A DNA stretch of 64,000 nt from Brevibacterium senegalense (GCF_000285835.1 NZ_HE978600.1:274196-338195); one strand, 5' to 3'; positions 28,574-38,086 are shown, counted from the stretch's first letter. Notes: a model not told the origin generated them from the letters alone. Translations and numbers: made by a program.

Positions 28574-29047
28574 GTGAACGACAGGAAGTCGGAACGGCCG
28601 GAGGGGTGGCTGTCGCGCAGCCACAAGCAGGGCAGGCCGTGGTTCCGCCGCACGCGGCTGGGATACCTGCGCTGGCGCACCCGCTTGGACGCCCGTCCGC
28701 GCACGGCCCGCCTCTACCGCGTGACGGTGGGGGTGCTGGGAGCCCTCATCATCGTCGTGGGTCTCATCCTCGTCCCGATGCCGGGACCGGGCTGGCTCAT
28801 CGTGCTGACGGGGGTCGCGATCGTCGCCTCCGAGTTTTCCTTCGCCCGACGGCTCCTGCGGTTCGCGCAGGCGAGGCTGCGGGCGTGGACGCGCTGGGTC
28901 GCCGCCAGCCACTGGAGCGTGGGGGCCGGGCTGGGCCTCCTCACATGCGCCTGCGTCGTGGGCGCCGTCTGGCTGGTGCTGCTCCTCATCGGCCTGCCCG
29001 CCTGGGTGCCGCGCGAGTGGGTGCCCGCCTGGACCGGACTGGGCTGA
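28574..29047 (+). CDS. PGPGW-motif membrane protein (TIGR02611-like)
   Basis: 157 aa, small actinobacterial membrane protein of unknown function. Basic N-terminus, membrane segment about 45-66 running into the signature MPGPGWLIVLTG, a second half with RLLRFAQARLRAWTRW, and a long hydrophobic C-terminal region. GTG 28574 lies immediately downstream of TAGACT, suggesting a leaderless mRNA; upstream in-frame sequence overlaps a tRNA gene and is not coding. Convergent with ppk2 (6-nt gap). Confidence 0.8.
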   Translation: MNDRKSERPEGWLSRSHKQGRPWFRRTRLGYLRWRTRLDARPRTARLYRVTVGVLGALIIVVGLILVPMPGPGWLIVLTGVAIVASEFSFARRLLRFAQARLRAWTRWVAASHWSVGAGLGLLTCACVVGAVWLVLLLIGLPAWVPREWVPAWTGLG

Positions 29048-29053
29048 CCCCCG

Positions 29054-29944
29054 TCAGTCGCGCGCGATCGTCGCCGCTGATTCCTCGAGCGCGCGCAGCG
29101 CATCGGCGCGGTCGAAGTCCGCAGGCGGGTACTCGAGCCCCATCGCATCGAGGTGGTGCAGGACGATCCGTCCCACCGCCCAGCGCGCGTACCACTTGCG
29201 GTCGCCCGGCACGACGTACCACGGGGCGCTGTCGCCGTCGGTCCGGTGGAGCACATCCTCGAAGGCCTGCGTGTACTCGTGCCAGCGCAGGCGATCGGCC
29301 AGATCCGAGGCGGAGTGCTTCCACGCCTTCTCCGGCTGCTCGATCCGCTCGCGCAGCCGTGCGGCCTGCTCGTCCTGCGAGACGGTCAGCATGATCTTGA
29401 CGACATCGATGCCACTGAGCGACAGACCGTCCTCGAACTCCGTGATCGTCTCGTAGCGGGGCTCCCAGACGGAGCGCGGCGCCAGGTCGTGCATCCGCAC
29501 GGCGAGGATGTCCTCGTAGTGGGACCGGTCGAAGACGGCGATCCGTCCCCAGGCCGGCACCCGACGCTGCACGCGCCACAGGAAGTGGTGCGCCGCCTCC
29601 TCGTCCGTGGGCACGCCGAACGCGGTCGTCTGCAGACCGTGGGGACCCACCGCACCGGACAGGTGGCGCACGATACCGCCCTTGCCGGCGGCGTCGCGGC
29701 CCTGCAGGACCACGAGGAGCGCGCGCTTGCGCCCCTGCGCGGACAGCGCGTTCGCGTAGAGGCGCTCCTGCGCGCTGCGGATGCGCGGGGCGTCGTCCTC
29801 CTGCGCGGACTGACCGTCCTTCTTGCCTCCGGAGAACCCCGGGGTGGCGGCGGGGTCGACCCCGTCCAGTCCCCGCTGCGGGTCGAAGCGCAGTGCGGCT
29901 GCGACTCCGGCCGGGTCGGTGAGTGGTCCGGTCGCATCCGTCAT
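29054..29944 (-). CDS. ppk2: polyphosphate kinase 2 family protein
   Basis: 296 aa. Uses polyphosphate to phosphorylate nucleotides (class not decidable by eye). Walker A GRDAAGKGG (82-90), Walker B FDRSHYED, the lid residues around RYETITEFED, and the C-terminal PWYVVPGDRKWYARWAVGRIV. Begins 10 nt after the zapE stop with GGAGG close to the ATG, so it probably shares the zapE transcript. Confidence 0.92.
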   Translation of the reverse strand: MTDATGPLTDPAGVAAALRFDPQRGLDGVDPAATPGFSGGKKDGQSAQEDDAPRIRSAQERLYANALSAQGRKRALLVVLQGRDAAGKGGIVRHLSGAVGPHGLQTTAFGVPTDEEAAHHFLWRVQRRVPAWGRIAVFDRSHYEDILAVRMHDLAPRSVWEPRYETITEFEDGLSLSGIDVVKIMLTVSQDEQAARLRERIEQPEKAWKHSASDLADRLRWHEYTQAFEDVLHRTDGDSAPWYVVPGDRKWYARWAVGRIVLHHLDAMGLEYPPADFDRADALRALEESAATIARD

Positions 29945-29954
29945 GGGTCCTCCG

Positions 29955-30977
29955 TCAGTCGTCCGCCTTGTGCGCGAGCGCCGTCAGGCGCGACAGGCAG
30001 CGCAGGTACTTCTTCCGATAGCCGCCCGCCACCATGTCGTCGGTGAAAACGCGGTCCAACCGCTCGCCGCTGGACAGGACGGTGATGTCGCGATCGTACA
30101 TCCGGTCGACGAGCGCGACGAAGCGCAGGGCGACCCCCTCGTTCTCGATCGTCGTCACGTCGTCCCAGATCACCGCATCCACCCCGTCGAGCAGGCGCCC
30201 GTAGCGCGAGGGGTGGACCGTGGAGAGATGTGCGACCGCGTCCGCGAAGCCGTCCCGCGCGACCGTGCCCTCGAGGCCGCCCAGCGCCGCCTCGAGCTGC
30301 TCCGGCGTACGGGGCTCCGGCGGCTGCGGCAGACCGCGGGCGCGATAGTCGTCGCCGTCGATCGAGATGATCGTGAACTGGTCTGCGAGCGCCTGGATCT
30401 CGCGCAGGAAGTCCTGCGCGGCGAAGCGGCCCTGCCCCAGCGCGCCCGGGAGCGTGTTCGAGGTCGCGACGATCCGCACGCCGGCGTCGGTGAGTTCGCG
30501 CATAAGGCGGGACATCATGACGGTGTCGCCGGGGTCGTCCAGCTCGAACTCGTCGATGCACACGAGCCGCATCTGCGAGAGCTCGTCGCGGGCACGCACG
30601 AAGCCCAGCGCGCCGATGAGGTTCGTGTACTCGACGAACGTGCCGAAGGTCGCGGGCTTCTCACTGGCGTGCCAGGCGGACGCCAGGAGGTGGGTCTTGC
30701 CCACGCCGTAGCCGCCGTCCAGGTAGACGCCGCGGGACCGGTTCTTCCGCCCGCCTCCGAAGAGGCGACCCAGCAGTCCCCCGGATCCGCCCGGCGCGGC
30801 CACGAACTCCTGGAGCGTGTCCCGGGCCTGCGACTGCGTGGGCTGGGTCGGATCGGGCCGATAGCTGTCGAAGGACACGTCCTCGAACTGCGGTGGCGGG
30901 ACGAGCCCGTCGATCAGCTCATCCGGCGAGATGCGCGGGTCGGACTCTGAGAGGTGGATGATCTGGGCGGTGCTCAC
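29955..30977 (-). CDS. zapE: AFG1-like ATPase / cell division protein ZapE
   Basis: 340 aa, AAA-like ATPase of the ZapE/LACE1 family; ZapE of E. coli acts on the Z-ring under stress, but the actinobacterial role is unknown. Walker A GGYGVGKTHLL, Walker B LVCIDEFEL, and ATSNTLPGALGQGRFAAQDFLREI. An in-frame TTG at 30986 overlaps the -10 TATGCT; the GTG at 30977 sits 8 nt after that box without a ribosome site, so I chose the GTG as a leaderless start. Confidence 0.9.
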   Translation of the reverse strand: MSTAQIIHLSESDPRISPDELIDGLVPPPQFEDVSFDSYRPDPTQPTQSQARDTLQEFVAAPGGSGGLLGRLFGGGRKNRSRGVYLDGGYGVGKTHLLASAWHASEKPATFGTFVEYTNLIGALGFVRARDELSQMRLVCIDEFELDDPGDTVMMSRLMRELTDAGVRIVATSNTLPGALGQGRFAAQDFLREIQALADQFTIISIDGDDYRARGLPQPPEPRTPEQLEAALGGLEGTVARDGFADAVAHLSTVHPSRYGRLLDGVDAVIWDDVTTIENEGVALRFVALVDRMYDRDITVLSSGERLDRVFTDDMVAGGYRKKYLRCLSRLTALAHKADD

Positions 30978-30985
30978 GAGCGTCA

Positions 30986-30991
30986 AGCATA
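30986..30991 (-). promoter_or_regulatory. -10 box of zapE
   Basis: TATGCT, 8-nt spacer, GTG start; a -35-like CTGTCA lies about 16 bp upstream. Likely leaderless. Confidence 0.45.
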
Positions 30992-31034
30992 CAGATTCCC
31001 AGCATCCTGACAGGACGCACGGATGGGACGCGGG

Positions 31035-32078
31035 TCAGGCGAAGTCGAAGCCCAACCGTCCCAGCGCCTTGGGATCGCGCTGCCAGTCCTTGAGGACCTT
31101 GACGTGCAGGTCGAGGTACACCGGTGTGCCCAGCAGTGCCTCGATCCCCCGGCGGGCCTGCGAGCCGATCTGCTTGAGGCGGGAGCCGCCCCGCCCGACG
31201 ATGATCGCCTTCTGACTGGGGCGCTCGACGTAGACGTTCACATGGACGTCCCACAGCGGCTTGTCGTCCGGCCGACCCTCGCGCGGATTCATCTCCTCGA
31301 CCTGCACGGCCAGGGAATGGGGCAGCTCGTCGCGCACGCCCTCGAGCGCGGCCTCCCGGACCAGTTCCGCGACCATGACGGCCTCGGGCTCGTCCGTGAG
31401 GTCGCCGTCCGGGTAGAGCGGCGGCGACAGCGGCAGGTGGGCGGACAGGACGGCGTCGACCGTGTCGACCTGGAAATCCTGGACGGCGGACACGGGGACG
31501 ACGTCCGCGAAGTCGCCCAGCTGCGCGGTGCGCAGGAGGGCCGCGCCCACCTCGTCCTTCGAGACCCGGTCCGTCTTCGTCACGAGCGCGACTACGGGCG
31601 TGCGTCCGGCGAACTGCGCCAACTGCTGGGCGATGTAGCGGTCACCGGGTCCGGGCTGCTCGTCCGCGGGGACGCAGAAGCCGATGACGTCGACCTCCGC
31701 GAGCGTGCCCGCGACGAGGTCGTTGAGCCGCTCCCCCAGCAGGGTCCGCGGACGGTGGAGGCCCGGGGTGTCCACGAGGATGAGCTGGTGGTCGTCACGG
31801 TGCACGATGCCGCGGACGGTGTGCCGCGTGGTCTGCGGCTTGTCCGAGGTGATCGCCACCTTCTCCCCCACGAGCGCGTTCGTGAGTGTCGACTTGCCCG
31901 TGTTGGGCCGGCCCACGAGGCACGCGAAGCCGGCGCGGTACGTGTCCGGGTAGTCCGTGCGGAATCCGCCCGAGGTCCCCAGTGCCTGCGCGATCCGGTC
32001 GTCGAGCGACTGCGCCGCGTCCTGCCCGGTGTCGTCCTGCTCCGTCCGGTCTGATCCTGTCTGGTCCGTCATCGTCAT
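31035..32078 (-). CDS. era: GTPase Era
   Basis: 347 aa, 16S rRNA-binding GTPase for 30S assembly. A 45-residue acidic Asp/Gln-rich N-terminal extension precedes the GTPase domain: G1 GRPNTGKST (56-64), DTPGLHRPR, TKTD; then the KH domain with IIVGRGGSRLKQIG. Most Era proteins are about 300 aa, so the extra length is all N-terminal. ATGA overlap with the upstream CNNM gene. Confidence 0.95.
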   Translation of the reverse strand: MTMTDQTGSDRTEQDDTGQDAAQSLDDRIAQALGTSGGFRTDYPDTYRAGFACLVGRPNTGKSTLTNALVGEKVAITSDKPQTTRHTVRGIVHRDDHQLILVDTPGLHRPRTLLGERLNDLVAGTLAEVDVIGFCVPADEQPGPGDRYIAQQLAQFAGRTPVVALVTKTDRVSKDEVGAALLRTAQLGDFADVVPVSAVQDFQVDTVDAVLSAHLPLSPPLYPDGDLTDEPEAVMVAELVREAALEGVRDELPHSLAVQVEEMNPREGRPDDKPLWDVHVNVYVERPSQKAIIVGRGGSRLKQIGSQARRGIEALLGTPVYLDLHVKVLKDWQRDPKALGRLGFDFA

Positions 32079-33349
32079 GCCTCCTGGGTGGTCCTGTCGC
32101 GGGCGCCGTCCACGCGCACCCGGGTGATCCTGTGCCGTCGTCCCTCACCGGGCAGCGCCTCGAGGCGCAGCCCGGCGATCCGCGCGTGCGCCCCTGCGAT
32201 CGGGACGCGTCCCACGAGCTTCTGGAGGAGGCCGCCCACGCTCGAGACGTCCTCATCCTCGATCTTCACGTCGAAGAGCTCGGCCAGGTCGTCGATGTCC
32301 ATGCGCGCGCTCACGATCGCCGAACCGTCCTCCTGCCACACGGCGTCGTCGCTCACATCGTATTCGTCGTCGATCTCGCCCACGATCTCCTCGACGATGT
32401 CCTCGATCGTCACGATGCCGGCGGTGCCGCCGTACTCGTCGACGACGACCGCCACGTGGGTGTTGCGCGCCTGCATCTCGTGCAGCAGGTCGTCGACCTG
32501 CTTCGTGTCCGGCACGAACCGAGCCTCGCGGGCGAACCCGTCCACGACCTCGGCACTGAGCTCCGGCCGCATGTGCAGCTGCCGGGCGATGTCCTTGAGG
32601 TAGAGGAAGCCGCGCACGTCGTCAACGTCCTCGCCGGTCACGGGCACCCGGGAGAACCCGGAGCGCAGGAACAGGACCATCGCGTCGTCGAGCGTCGTGC
32701 CCGTGCTCACGGACACGAGGTCCGTCCGCGGGACCATGATCTTCCATGCGCGCGTGTCGCCCAGCGAGATGACGTTCGCGATCATGGTCCGCTCGTCGTC
32801 CTCGATGACGTCCGACGCCTGCGCCCGGTCCACGTAGTCCAGCAGCTGCGACTCGGACAGCGGTGCACCGCCGCCGCTCACGCGGGCCGGGGTCAGCATG
32901 TTGCCCAACCACACGAGGACGAGGGCGACGGGACCCAGCGCGGTGCGCAGGCCGGAGACCAGACCGCCCAGCAGCAGTGCGGTCTGGAGCGGGTAGTGCC
33001 GGGCGACGTTGCGCGGGGAGACCCCCGCGACGACGAACACCGCGACCGAGGCCGTCACGACGGTGCAGACGACGGCCTCCCAGCCCACATCGAACACCTG
33101 CAGGTACGCGTAGGCGATGAAGACGGTCGCGAGGGCCTCCGTGAACTGGCGGAGGAACGTGAGGACGTACGTGTGGACGAGCGGGTCGGCCACGACCCGC
33201 TGGAGCCGGACGGCACCGCGGCGGCCCTCCTCGTGCGCGTCGTCGATGTCGCTGCGGGAGACCGTCGCGAAGGCGGATTCCGCCGCGGCGAAGACGGCGG
33301 CGACGCTCAGGCAGACGAGGGCGGCCAGGAAGCCCAGTGCGATCGTCAC
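32075..33349 (-). CDS. CNNM/CorC-type transporter-associated protein (hemolysin-C family)
   Basis: 424 aa. N-terminal DUF21 membrane domain with four segments, a CBS pair (IMVPRTDLVSVSTGTTLDDAMVLF; ARFVPDTKQVDDLLHEMQARNTHVAVVVDEYGGTAGIVTIEDIVEEIVGEI) and a CorC_HlyC domain at the C-terminus. Family members are linked to magnesium and cobalt handling; substrate here is not shown. Positioned between ybeY and era as in most actinobacteria. Confidence 0.9.
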   Translation of the reverse strand: MTIALGFLAALVCLSVAAVFAAAESAFATVSRSDIDDAHEEGRRGAVRLQRVVADPLVHTYVLTFLRQFTEALATVFIAYAYLQVFDVGWEAVVCTVVTASVAVFVVAGVSPRNVARHYPLQTALLLGGLVSGLRTALGPVALVLVWLGNMLTPARVSGGGAPLSESQLLDYVDRAQASDVIEDDERTMIANVISLGDTRAWKIMVPRTDLVSVSTGTTLDDAMVLFLRSGFSRVPVTGEDVDDVRGFLYLKDIARQLHMRPELSAEVVDGFAREARFVPDTKQVDDLLHEMQARNTHVAVVVDEYGGTAGIVTIEDIVEEIVGEIDDEYDVSDDAVWQEDGSAIVSARMDIDDLAELFDVKIEDEDVSSVGGLLQKLVGRVPIAGAHARIAGLRLEALPGEGRRHRITRVRVDGARDRTTQEA

Positions 33350-33352
33350 GCC

Positions 33353-33835
33353 TCAGGCCTCCGTGGGCCGGGGCGCGTTGGTGCGACCCGGCTGGGTCGC
33401 GGCGAGGAACGTGAGCAGTAGTCGACGCTGCAGGCCGAACATCTCCGCCTTCTCGTCCTCCTCCGCGTGGTCGTACCCCAGCAGGTGGAGGAGGCCGTGC
33501 GTCACGAGGAGCAGCACCTCGTCCAGCAGGCTGTGCCCCGCTGCGGCCGCCTGCTCCGCCGCCACGTCCGAGCAGACGACGATGTCGCCCAGCACGCCCG
33601 GCTCCGCATCGTCGCCGGGACGCAGCTCGTCCATGGGGAAGGACATGACGTCCGTGGGCCCGTCGAGGTCCATCCACTGCACGTGGAGGTCCGCCATGGG
33701 CCCGGGCTCCACGAACCGGACGTAGACGTCCGCATCCGGGTGGATCCGCATCTGGGCGCACACGTGCGCCGTGAGCGCGCGGACCGTCTCGAGGTCGATC
33801 CCCGCCCCGGACTCGTCGGTGATCTCGATGGTCAT
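33353..33835 (-). CDS. ybeY: endoribonuclease YbeY
   Basis: 160 aa zinc-dependent RNase for 16S 3'-end maturation and 70S quality control. Zinc ligands H113, H117 and H123 in HGLLHLLGYDH. The ATG at 33835 overlaps the phoH stop (ATGA); an upstream start 9 codons earlier is not supported. Ends 3 nt before the CNNM gene. Confidence 0.95.
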   Translation of the reverse strand: MTIEITDESGAGIDLETVRALTAHVCAQMRIHPDADVYVRFVEPGPMADLHVQWMDLDGPTDVMSFPMDELRPGDDAEPGVLGDIVVCSDVAAEQAAAAGHSLLDEVLLLVTHGLLHLLGYDHAEEDEKAEMFGLQRRLLLTFLAATQPGRTNAPRPTEA

Positions 33836-34836
33836 GAGCGGCCTCCCGAGGCGCCCGTCCACAGGTCGTACGCGTCCACGATCGCGGACACGAGTGCGTG
33901 CCGGACGACGTCCTTGCTGGTGAGTGTGCAGAACGCGATGTCGTCGACGTTCTGGAGGATGCCCTGGACGATTCGCAGGCCGCTGGTGGTGCCGTGCGGC
34001 AGGTCGACCTGGCTCGTGTCGCCGGTCACGACCATGCGCGAGCCGAAGCCCAGCCGGGTCAGGAACATCTTCATCTGCTCCGGCGTCGTGTTCTGCGCCT
34101 CGTCGAGGATGACGAACGCGTCGTTGAGGGTGCGGCCGCGCATGTAGGCGAGCGGGGCGACCTCGATCGTCCCGGACTCCAGCAGACGGGGGATCCGCTC
34201 CGGCTCGAGCATGTCGTGGAGCGCGTCGTAGAGGGGCCGCACGTACGGGTCGATCTTCTCGTTGAGGGTGCCCGGCAGGAATCCCAGCCGTTCCCCGGCC
34301 TCGACCGCGGGGCGGGTCAGCACGATGCGGGAGACCTCGCGGGCCTGCAGGGCGTTGACCGCCATCGCCATCGCGAGGTACGTCTTGCCGGTGCCGGCGG
34401 GTCCCAGGCCGAACGTGATCGTGTGCTGGCGGATCGCACGAACGTACTCGTGCTGGCCGAAGGTCTTGGGCCGGACGGTGCGGCCGCGGGAGGACAGGAT
34501 GCCGGTGCCCAGCATCTCCGAGGCCGCCCCCGCGGACGGGTCGATCTGCCCCACCCGCGTCACCGTGTCCGGATCGATGAGGGCACCGGCGGCGACCATG
34601 CGCTTGAGCTCTCCGATCGTGCGGACCAGGACGGACACGGACTCCTCCGGTCCCGTGAGTGCGACGTCGCGCCCGCGCACATGCACGTCGACGTCCGGAG
34701 CCAGCTTCTCGAGGGCGACGAGGTTCGCCTCCGCGGGTCCGAAGAGGGAGACGAGGTCCAGCGATTCCGGCAGAGCCAGGCGGACCGTCGTGGGGCCGGG
34801 CGTCTGCGCGGCGGGTGCGGCGTGGTCGGTGTCCAG
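33832..34836 (-). CDS. phoH: PhoH-family ATPase
   Basis: 334 aa if it starts at CTG 34836. P-loop LGPAGTGKTYLAM, Walker B FVILDEAQNTT, MVVTGDTSQVDLP. The first ordinary start in frame (GTG 34686) would delete about 50 residues that match the family N-terminal domain (VRLALPESLDLVSLFGPAEANLVALEKLAPDVDVHVRGRDVALTG). Reading back from there meets no ATG, GTG or TTG, but GGAAGGA stands 6 nt before a CTG giving LDTDHAAPAAQTPGP. Role in RNA metabolism inferred from YbeY coupling. Confidence 0.93.
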   Translation of the reverse strand: MDTDHAAPAAQTPGPTTVRLALPESLDLVSLFGPAEANLVALEKLAPDVDVHVRGRDVALTGPEESVSVLVRTIGELKRMVAAGALIDPDTVTRVGQIDPSAGAASEMLGTGILSSRGRTVRPKTFGQHEYVRAIRQHTITFGLGPAGTGKTYLAMAMAVNALQAREVSRIVLTRPAVEAGERLGFLPGTLNEKIDPYVRPLYDALHDMLEPERIPRLLESGTIEVAPLAYMRGRTLNDAFVILDEAQNTTPEQMKMFLTRLGFGSRMVVTGDTSQVDLPHGTTSGLRIVQGILQNVDDIAFCTLTSKDVVRHALVSAIVDAYDLWTGASGGRS

Positions 34837-34910
34837 GGGGTGTCCTTCCGGGATGAGTGCCTGTGCCCTGCAGTCTACCGGCGATCGGGAGTGCGGATCA
34901 GGCGCGCCGA

Positions 34911-35735
34911 TCAGGGTCGCGGGGAGCGCCAGCGGCCCAGCGCCGCCTGCACGAGCGCGATGCCCGCCGGGCCCGCGCTCGAGGCGCGCAGGACGGTCCG
35001 GCCCAGCAGCACCGGGGTGGCCCCCGCATCCGCGAGCGTCTCGATCTCCTGCGGTGCGATACCGCCTTCGGGCCCCACGACCAGCACGATGCGGTCGGGC
35101 ACCGCATCCGGCGCACCGGCGAGCTCGTCGAGCACGTCCGCCAGGTGCAGCTGAGCCTCCTCGTGGAGGACGAGCACCCGATCACCGGCGTGCAGACGCG
35201 GGCCCAGCGCGCCGCCGCGGGCCAGCGGCTCGAGCTCCGGGGCGAGTGCCCTCCGGGACTGCTGCGCGGCGGTGTCGAGCAGCGATCTCCACTTCGCCTG
35301 CTGGCGGTCCTCCTTGGCGGCCGGCCACGCGGCGATCGACCGCGCGGCGGCCCAGGGGATGACGCGGTCGACGCCCATCTCCGTCGCGGATTCGATCGCC
35401 TGCTCGTCGCGCCCGGATTTCGCGAGCGCCTGCACGAGCACGAGCTCCGGACGGCCCGGCTCCTCGCGGGTCGCCTCTCGCACCCGCGCCGTGAGCGGTG
35501 CGTCGTCCTCACCGCGCCGCCTGCCGCGGCGCCGGCCGTCCGCCGGATCGTCCGGGGGCGTGGCAGGCGCCAGCACGCAGCGCAACCGCTGACCGGCGCC
35601 GTCGACCAGGTCGAACTCCTCGTCCGCCGCGATCCGGGTGACCCGGATGTGGTGTGCGACGGAACCCGCGACGCGGACCTCGTCACCCGTCGCCGCCTGC
35701 GGCAGGGACCGGTCGAGGAAGACGGGACGGCTCAT
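34911..35735 (-). CDS. rsmE: 16S rRNA m3U1498 methyltransferase RsmE
   Basis: 274 aa SPOUT methyltransferase. N-terminal PUA-like region ([33 protein letters not shown]), then the knotted SAM site [40 protein letters not shown], a precise RsmE pattern. An arginine-rich insert ([11 protein letters not shown]) lies in the N-terminal third. ATGA overlap with dnaJ. Confidence 0.95.
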   Translation of the reverse strand: MSRPVFLDRSLPQAATGDEVRVAGSVAHHIRVTRIAADEEFDLVDGAGQRLRCVLAPATPPDDPADGRRRGRRRGEDDAPLTARVREATREEPGRPELVLVQALAKSGRDEQAIESATEMGVDRVIPWAAARSIAAWPAAKEDRQQAKWRSLLDTAAQQSRRALAPELEPLARGGALGPRLHAGDRVLVLHEEAQLHLADVLDELAGAPDAVPDRIVLVVGPEGGIAPQEIETLADAGATPVLLGRTVLRASSAGPAGIALVQAALGRWRSPRP

Positions 35736-36847
35736 CGGCCGGCCAGTCGCTCCCGCAGCCGGGAGAACGGTCCGTGCTTGGTCTCGCCCGCGCTGCCGGT
35801 GGGCGCTGTCTCGTCGCGCGCCTCCGCCAGCTGCCGGAGGAGGTCGCGCTGCTGGGCGTCGAGGGCCGTGGGCGTCTCGACCGCCAGGGTGACGAACAGG
35901 TCGCCGCGACCCTCGCGGCGCAGCTGCTGCGCGCCCAGGCCGCGGACGCGGATCGTGTCGCCCGTCTGCGCTCCCGCCTTCACTTCGATGCCCTGTTCGC
36001 CGTCGAAGGTCTCCAGTGGGATCGTGGCGCCCAGCGCGGCCGCGGTCATGGGGATCGTGAGCGTGCAGCGCAGGTCCGAGCCGTCGCGGGTGAAGACCGG
36101 GTGCTCCTCGACGATGACCTCGAGGAAGAGGTCGCCGCGCGGGCCGCCGCCGGGGCCCACCTCGCCGCGGCCGGCCAGCTGGATCCGGTTGCCGTCGCGG
36201 ACGCCGGCGGGGACCTTGACCGTGATCGTCTCGTTCGCGCGCACGCGGCCGTCGCCGTGGCAGTTCTGACAGGGGTCGTCGATGACGGTGCCGTAGCCGC
36301 CGCACTTGGGGCACGTCTGGTTCGTCACCATCTGGCCCAGGAGGGTCCGGGTCATCTGCTGGACGGAGCCGTGGCCGTCGCACACCGTGCACGTCGAGAC
36401 GCGGGTGCCGGCGCGCGTGCCCTCGCCCTCGCACGTGCCGCACAGGTCCGCCGTCACGATCTCGACGTCCGCCGTGCCGCCGAAGGCCGCGGTCCGCAGG
36501 TCGATGTGCAGCGCCACGAGCGCGTCCTGGCCGCGCCGCACGCGCGACGCCGGCTGCGGGCGCCCGCCGCCGCCCCCGCCGCCGAAGAAGGTCTCGAAGA
36601 GATCGGAGAAGCCGCCGAAGCCGGCACCACCGGCCGCCTGGCCGTTCTCGCCGCCGCCCAGGTCGTAGTTGCGCCGCTTCTGCGGATCGGACAGGACGTC
36701 GTACGCCCGCGACACGGCCTTGAACTCATCCTCGTGTCCCGGGTTCACGTCCGGGTGGAGCGTGCGCGCCAGCTTGCGGTAGGCCTTCTTGATGTCGGCA
36801 TCGCTGGCGTCGCGGGAGACGCCCAGGGTCTCGTAGTGGTCACTCAC
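35732..36847 (-). CDS. dnaJ: chaperone DnaJ (DnaJ2 type)
   Basis: 371 aa Hsp40 co-chaperone. J-domain with HPD (LHPDVNPG), Gly-rich linker, four zinc-finger repeats ([32 protein letters not shown]) and C-terminal substrate domain. GTG start. The second dnaJ (with dnaK-grpE) is not in this window; the copy behind hrcA is normally dnaJ2, controlled by HrcA/CIRCE. Confidence 0.96.
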   Translation of the reverse strand: MSDHYETLGVSRDASDADIKKAYRKLARTLHPDVNPGHEDEFKAVSRAYDVLSDPQKRRNYDLGGGENGQAAGGAGFGGFSDLFETFFGGGGGGGRPQPASRVRRGQDALVALHIDLRTAAFGGTADVEIVTADLCGTCEGEGTRAGTRVSTCTVCDGHGSVQQMTRTLLGQMVTNQTCPKCGGYGTVIDDPCQNCHGDGRVRANETITVKVPAGVRDGNRIQLAGRGEVGPGGGPRGDLFLEVIVEEHPVFTRDGSDLRCTLTIPMTAAALGATIPLETFDGEQGIEVKAGAQTGDTIRVRGLGAQQLRREGRGDLFVTLAVETPTALDAQQRDLLRQLAEARDETAPTGSAGETKHGPFSRLRERLAGR

Positions 36848-36916
36848 CGGTGTCGGTTCTCCTAGTGCGCGGTCGGCGCGATCGGTTCGTTCTTCGTGGG
36901 CACGCGGGGTGCCGGA

Positions 36917-37927
36917 TCAGTCGTTGAGGATCGTGGAGATGTACTTCGCGACGGCGCGCAGCGCCGCCATCGTCGTGGGATAGTCCATGCGTGTGGGCCC
37001 CACGACGGCCATGCGCGCCTCCACGCCCTCCGCAACGTAGTTCGTGGCGACCACGGATGTCGAGGCGAAGGTGTCGAGGGGATTCTCCGCGCCGATGCTG
37101 ACGGCGACATCAGGACCGGGTGCCGCCATGGTCGACAGGAGCCGCAGGAGGACGACCTGCTCCTCGAACGCCTCGAGGATGGGTCCCATGTGCTCGCCCA
37201 GTTCACGACCCGCCCGGGCGAGATTGGCGGTGCCCGCCATGACGAGTCGCTCCGTGTGGAACCCGCGGGACAGGTCCGCCAGCACGGTCCCCAGTGCGGT
37301 CGCCGGGCCCCGCAGCTCCGGGCGCGCCTCGACCGTCCCCACGAGGACGGGGACATCGCCCACCGCCGCGTCGACGAGGTGCGCGAGGAACAGCGCGCGC
37401 AGGGCCGCGACCTCGTCCGCGCTCACCGCGCGTCCGGTGTCGACGAGCCGCTGCTCGACCTGGCCGCCGTCCGTGATGAGGACGACCAGCAGGCGTGACG
37501 GGGCGAGGTCGACGAGCTCGATGTGCCGCACGCGGGCGCGCGAGAGCCTGGGGTACTGCACCATCGCCACCTGGTGGGTCAGCTGCGACAGCAGCCGGAC
37601 GGTGCGGTCCAGGACGTCGTCGACGTCGACCGGATGCTCGAGCACCCGGGCGACCGCGCGCTTCTCCGCCGCCGAGAGCGGCTTGATCTCGTCGATCCGG
37701 TCGACGAAGGCGCGGTACCCCTTGTCCGTGGGGATCCGGCCGGCGGACGTGTGAGGCTGGGCGATGAGGCCCTCCTGCTCCAGTGCCGCCATGTCGTTCC
37801 GGATCGTGGCCGATGACACACCCAGACGGTGGCGGTCGACGAGCGCCTTCGATCCCACGGGTTCGTTCGTGGACACGTAGTCCTCGACGATGGCGCGGAG
37901 AACGCGCGCGCGACGATCGTCGTTCAC
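36917..37927 (-). CDS. hrcA: heat-inducible transcription repressor HrcA
   Basis: 336 aa. N-terminal winged helix (LRAIVEDYVSTNEPVGSKALVDRHRLGVSSATIRNDMAALEQEGLIAQPHTSAGRIPTDKGYRAFVD), dimerisation and inserted domains, and the C-terminal SIGAENPLDTFASTSVVATNY. GTG at 37927 with GGAGG 7 nt upstream. First gene of the hrcA-dnaJ-rsmE-phoH-ybeY-CNNM-era run, and presumably autorepressed through the CIRCE site 55 nt upstream. Confidence 0.96.
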   Translation of the reverse strand: MNDDRRARVLRAIVEDYVSTNEPVGSKALVDRHRLGVSSATIRNDMAALEQEGLIAQPHTSAGRIPTDKGYRAFVDRIDEIKPLSAAEKRAVARVLEHPVDVDDVLDRTVRLLSQLTHQVAMVQYPRLSRARVRHIELVDLAPSRLLVVLITDGGQVEQRLVDTGRAVSADEVAALRALFLAHLVDAAVGDVPVLVGTVEARPELRGPATALGTVLADLSRGFHTERLVMAGTANLARAGRELGEHMGPILEAFEEQVVLLRLLSTMAAPGPDVAVSIGAENPLDTFASTSVVATNYVAEGVEARMAVVGPTRMDYPTTMAALRAVAKYISTILND

Positions 37928-37981
37928 CTCTCCACCTCCACTGCGTCTCCTCGCCTCCGCCGCTGCTGGGGCGGGGCGGAT

Positions 37982-38008
37982 CTGGCACTCGCTGCGTCTG
38001 AGTGCCAA
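37982..38008 (-). promoter_or_regulatory. CIRCE operator (HrcA binding site)
   Basis: On the minus strand TTGGCACTC, 9-nt spacer, GAGTGCCAG: a 9-bp inverted repeat matching TTAGCACTC-N9-GAGTGCTAA. A -10-like TATCAT touches its upstream edge. Because it is symmetrical it could also influence the divergent DUF3097 gene 78 nt away. Confidence 0.9.
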
Positions 38009-38074
38009 TGATACTCCCCGCCACGGACGTCCTCCACCTCGGCGCGCCTGCCCGGCCCGGCCGCAGGCCGTCGC

Positions 38075-38080
38075 TACCCT
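38075..38080 (+). promoter_or_regulatory. -10 box, probable leaderless promoter of the DUF3097 gene
   Basis: TACCCT, 6-nt spacer, ATG 38087; no ribosome site. Confidence 0.55.
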
Positions 38081-38086
38081 GACCGG

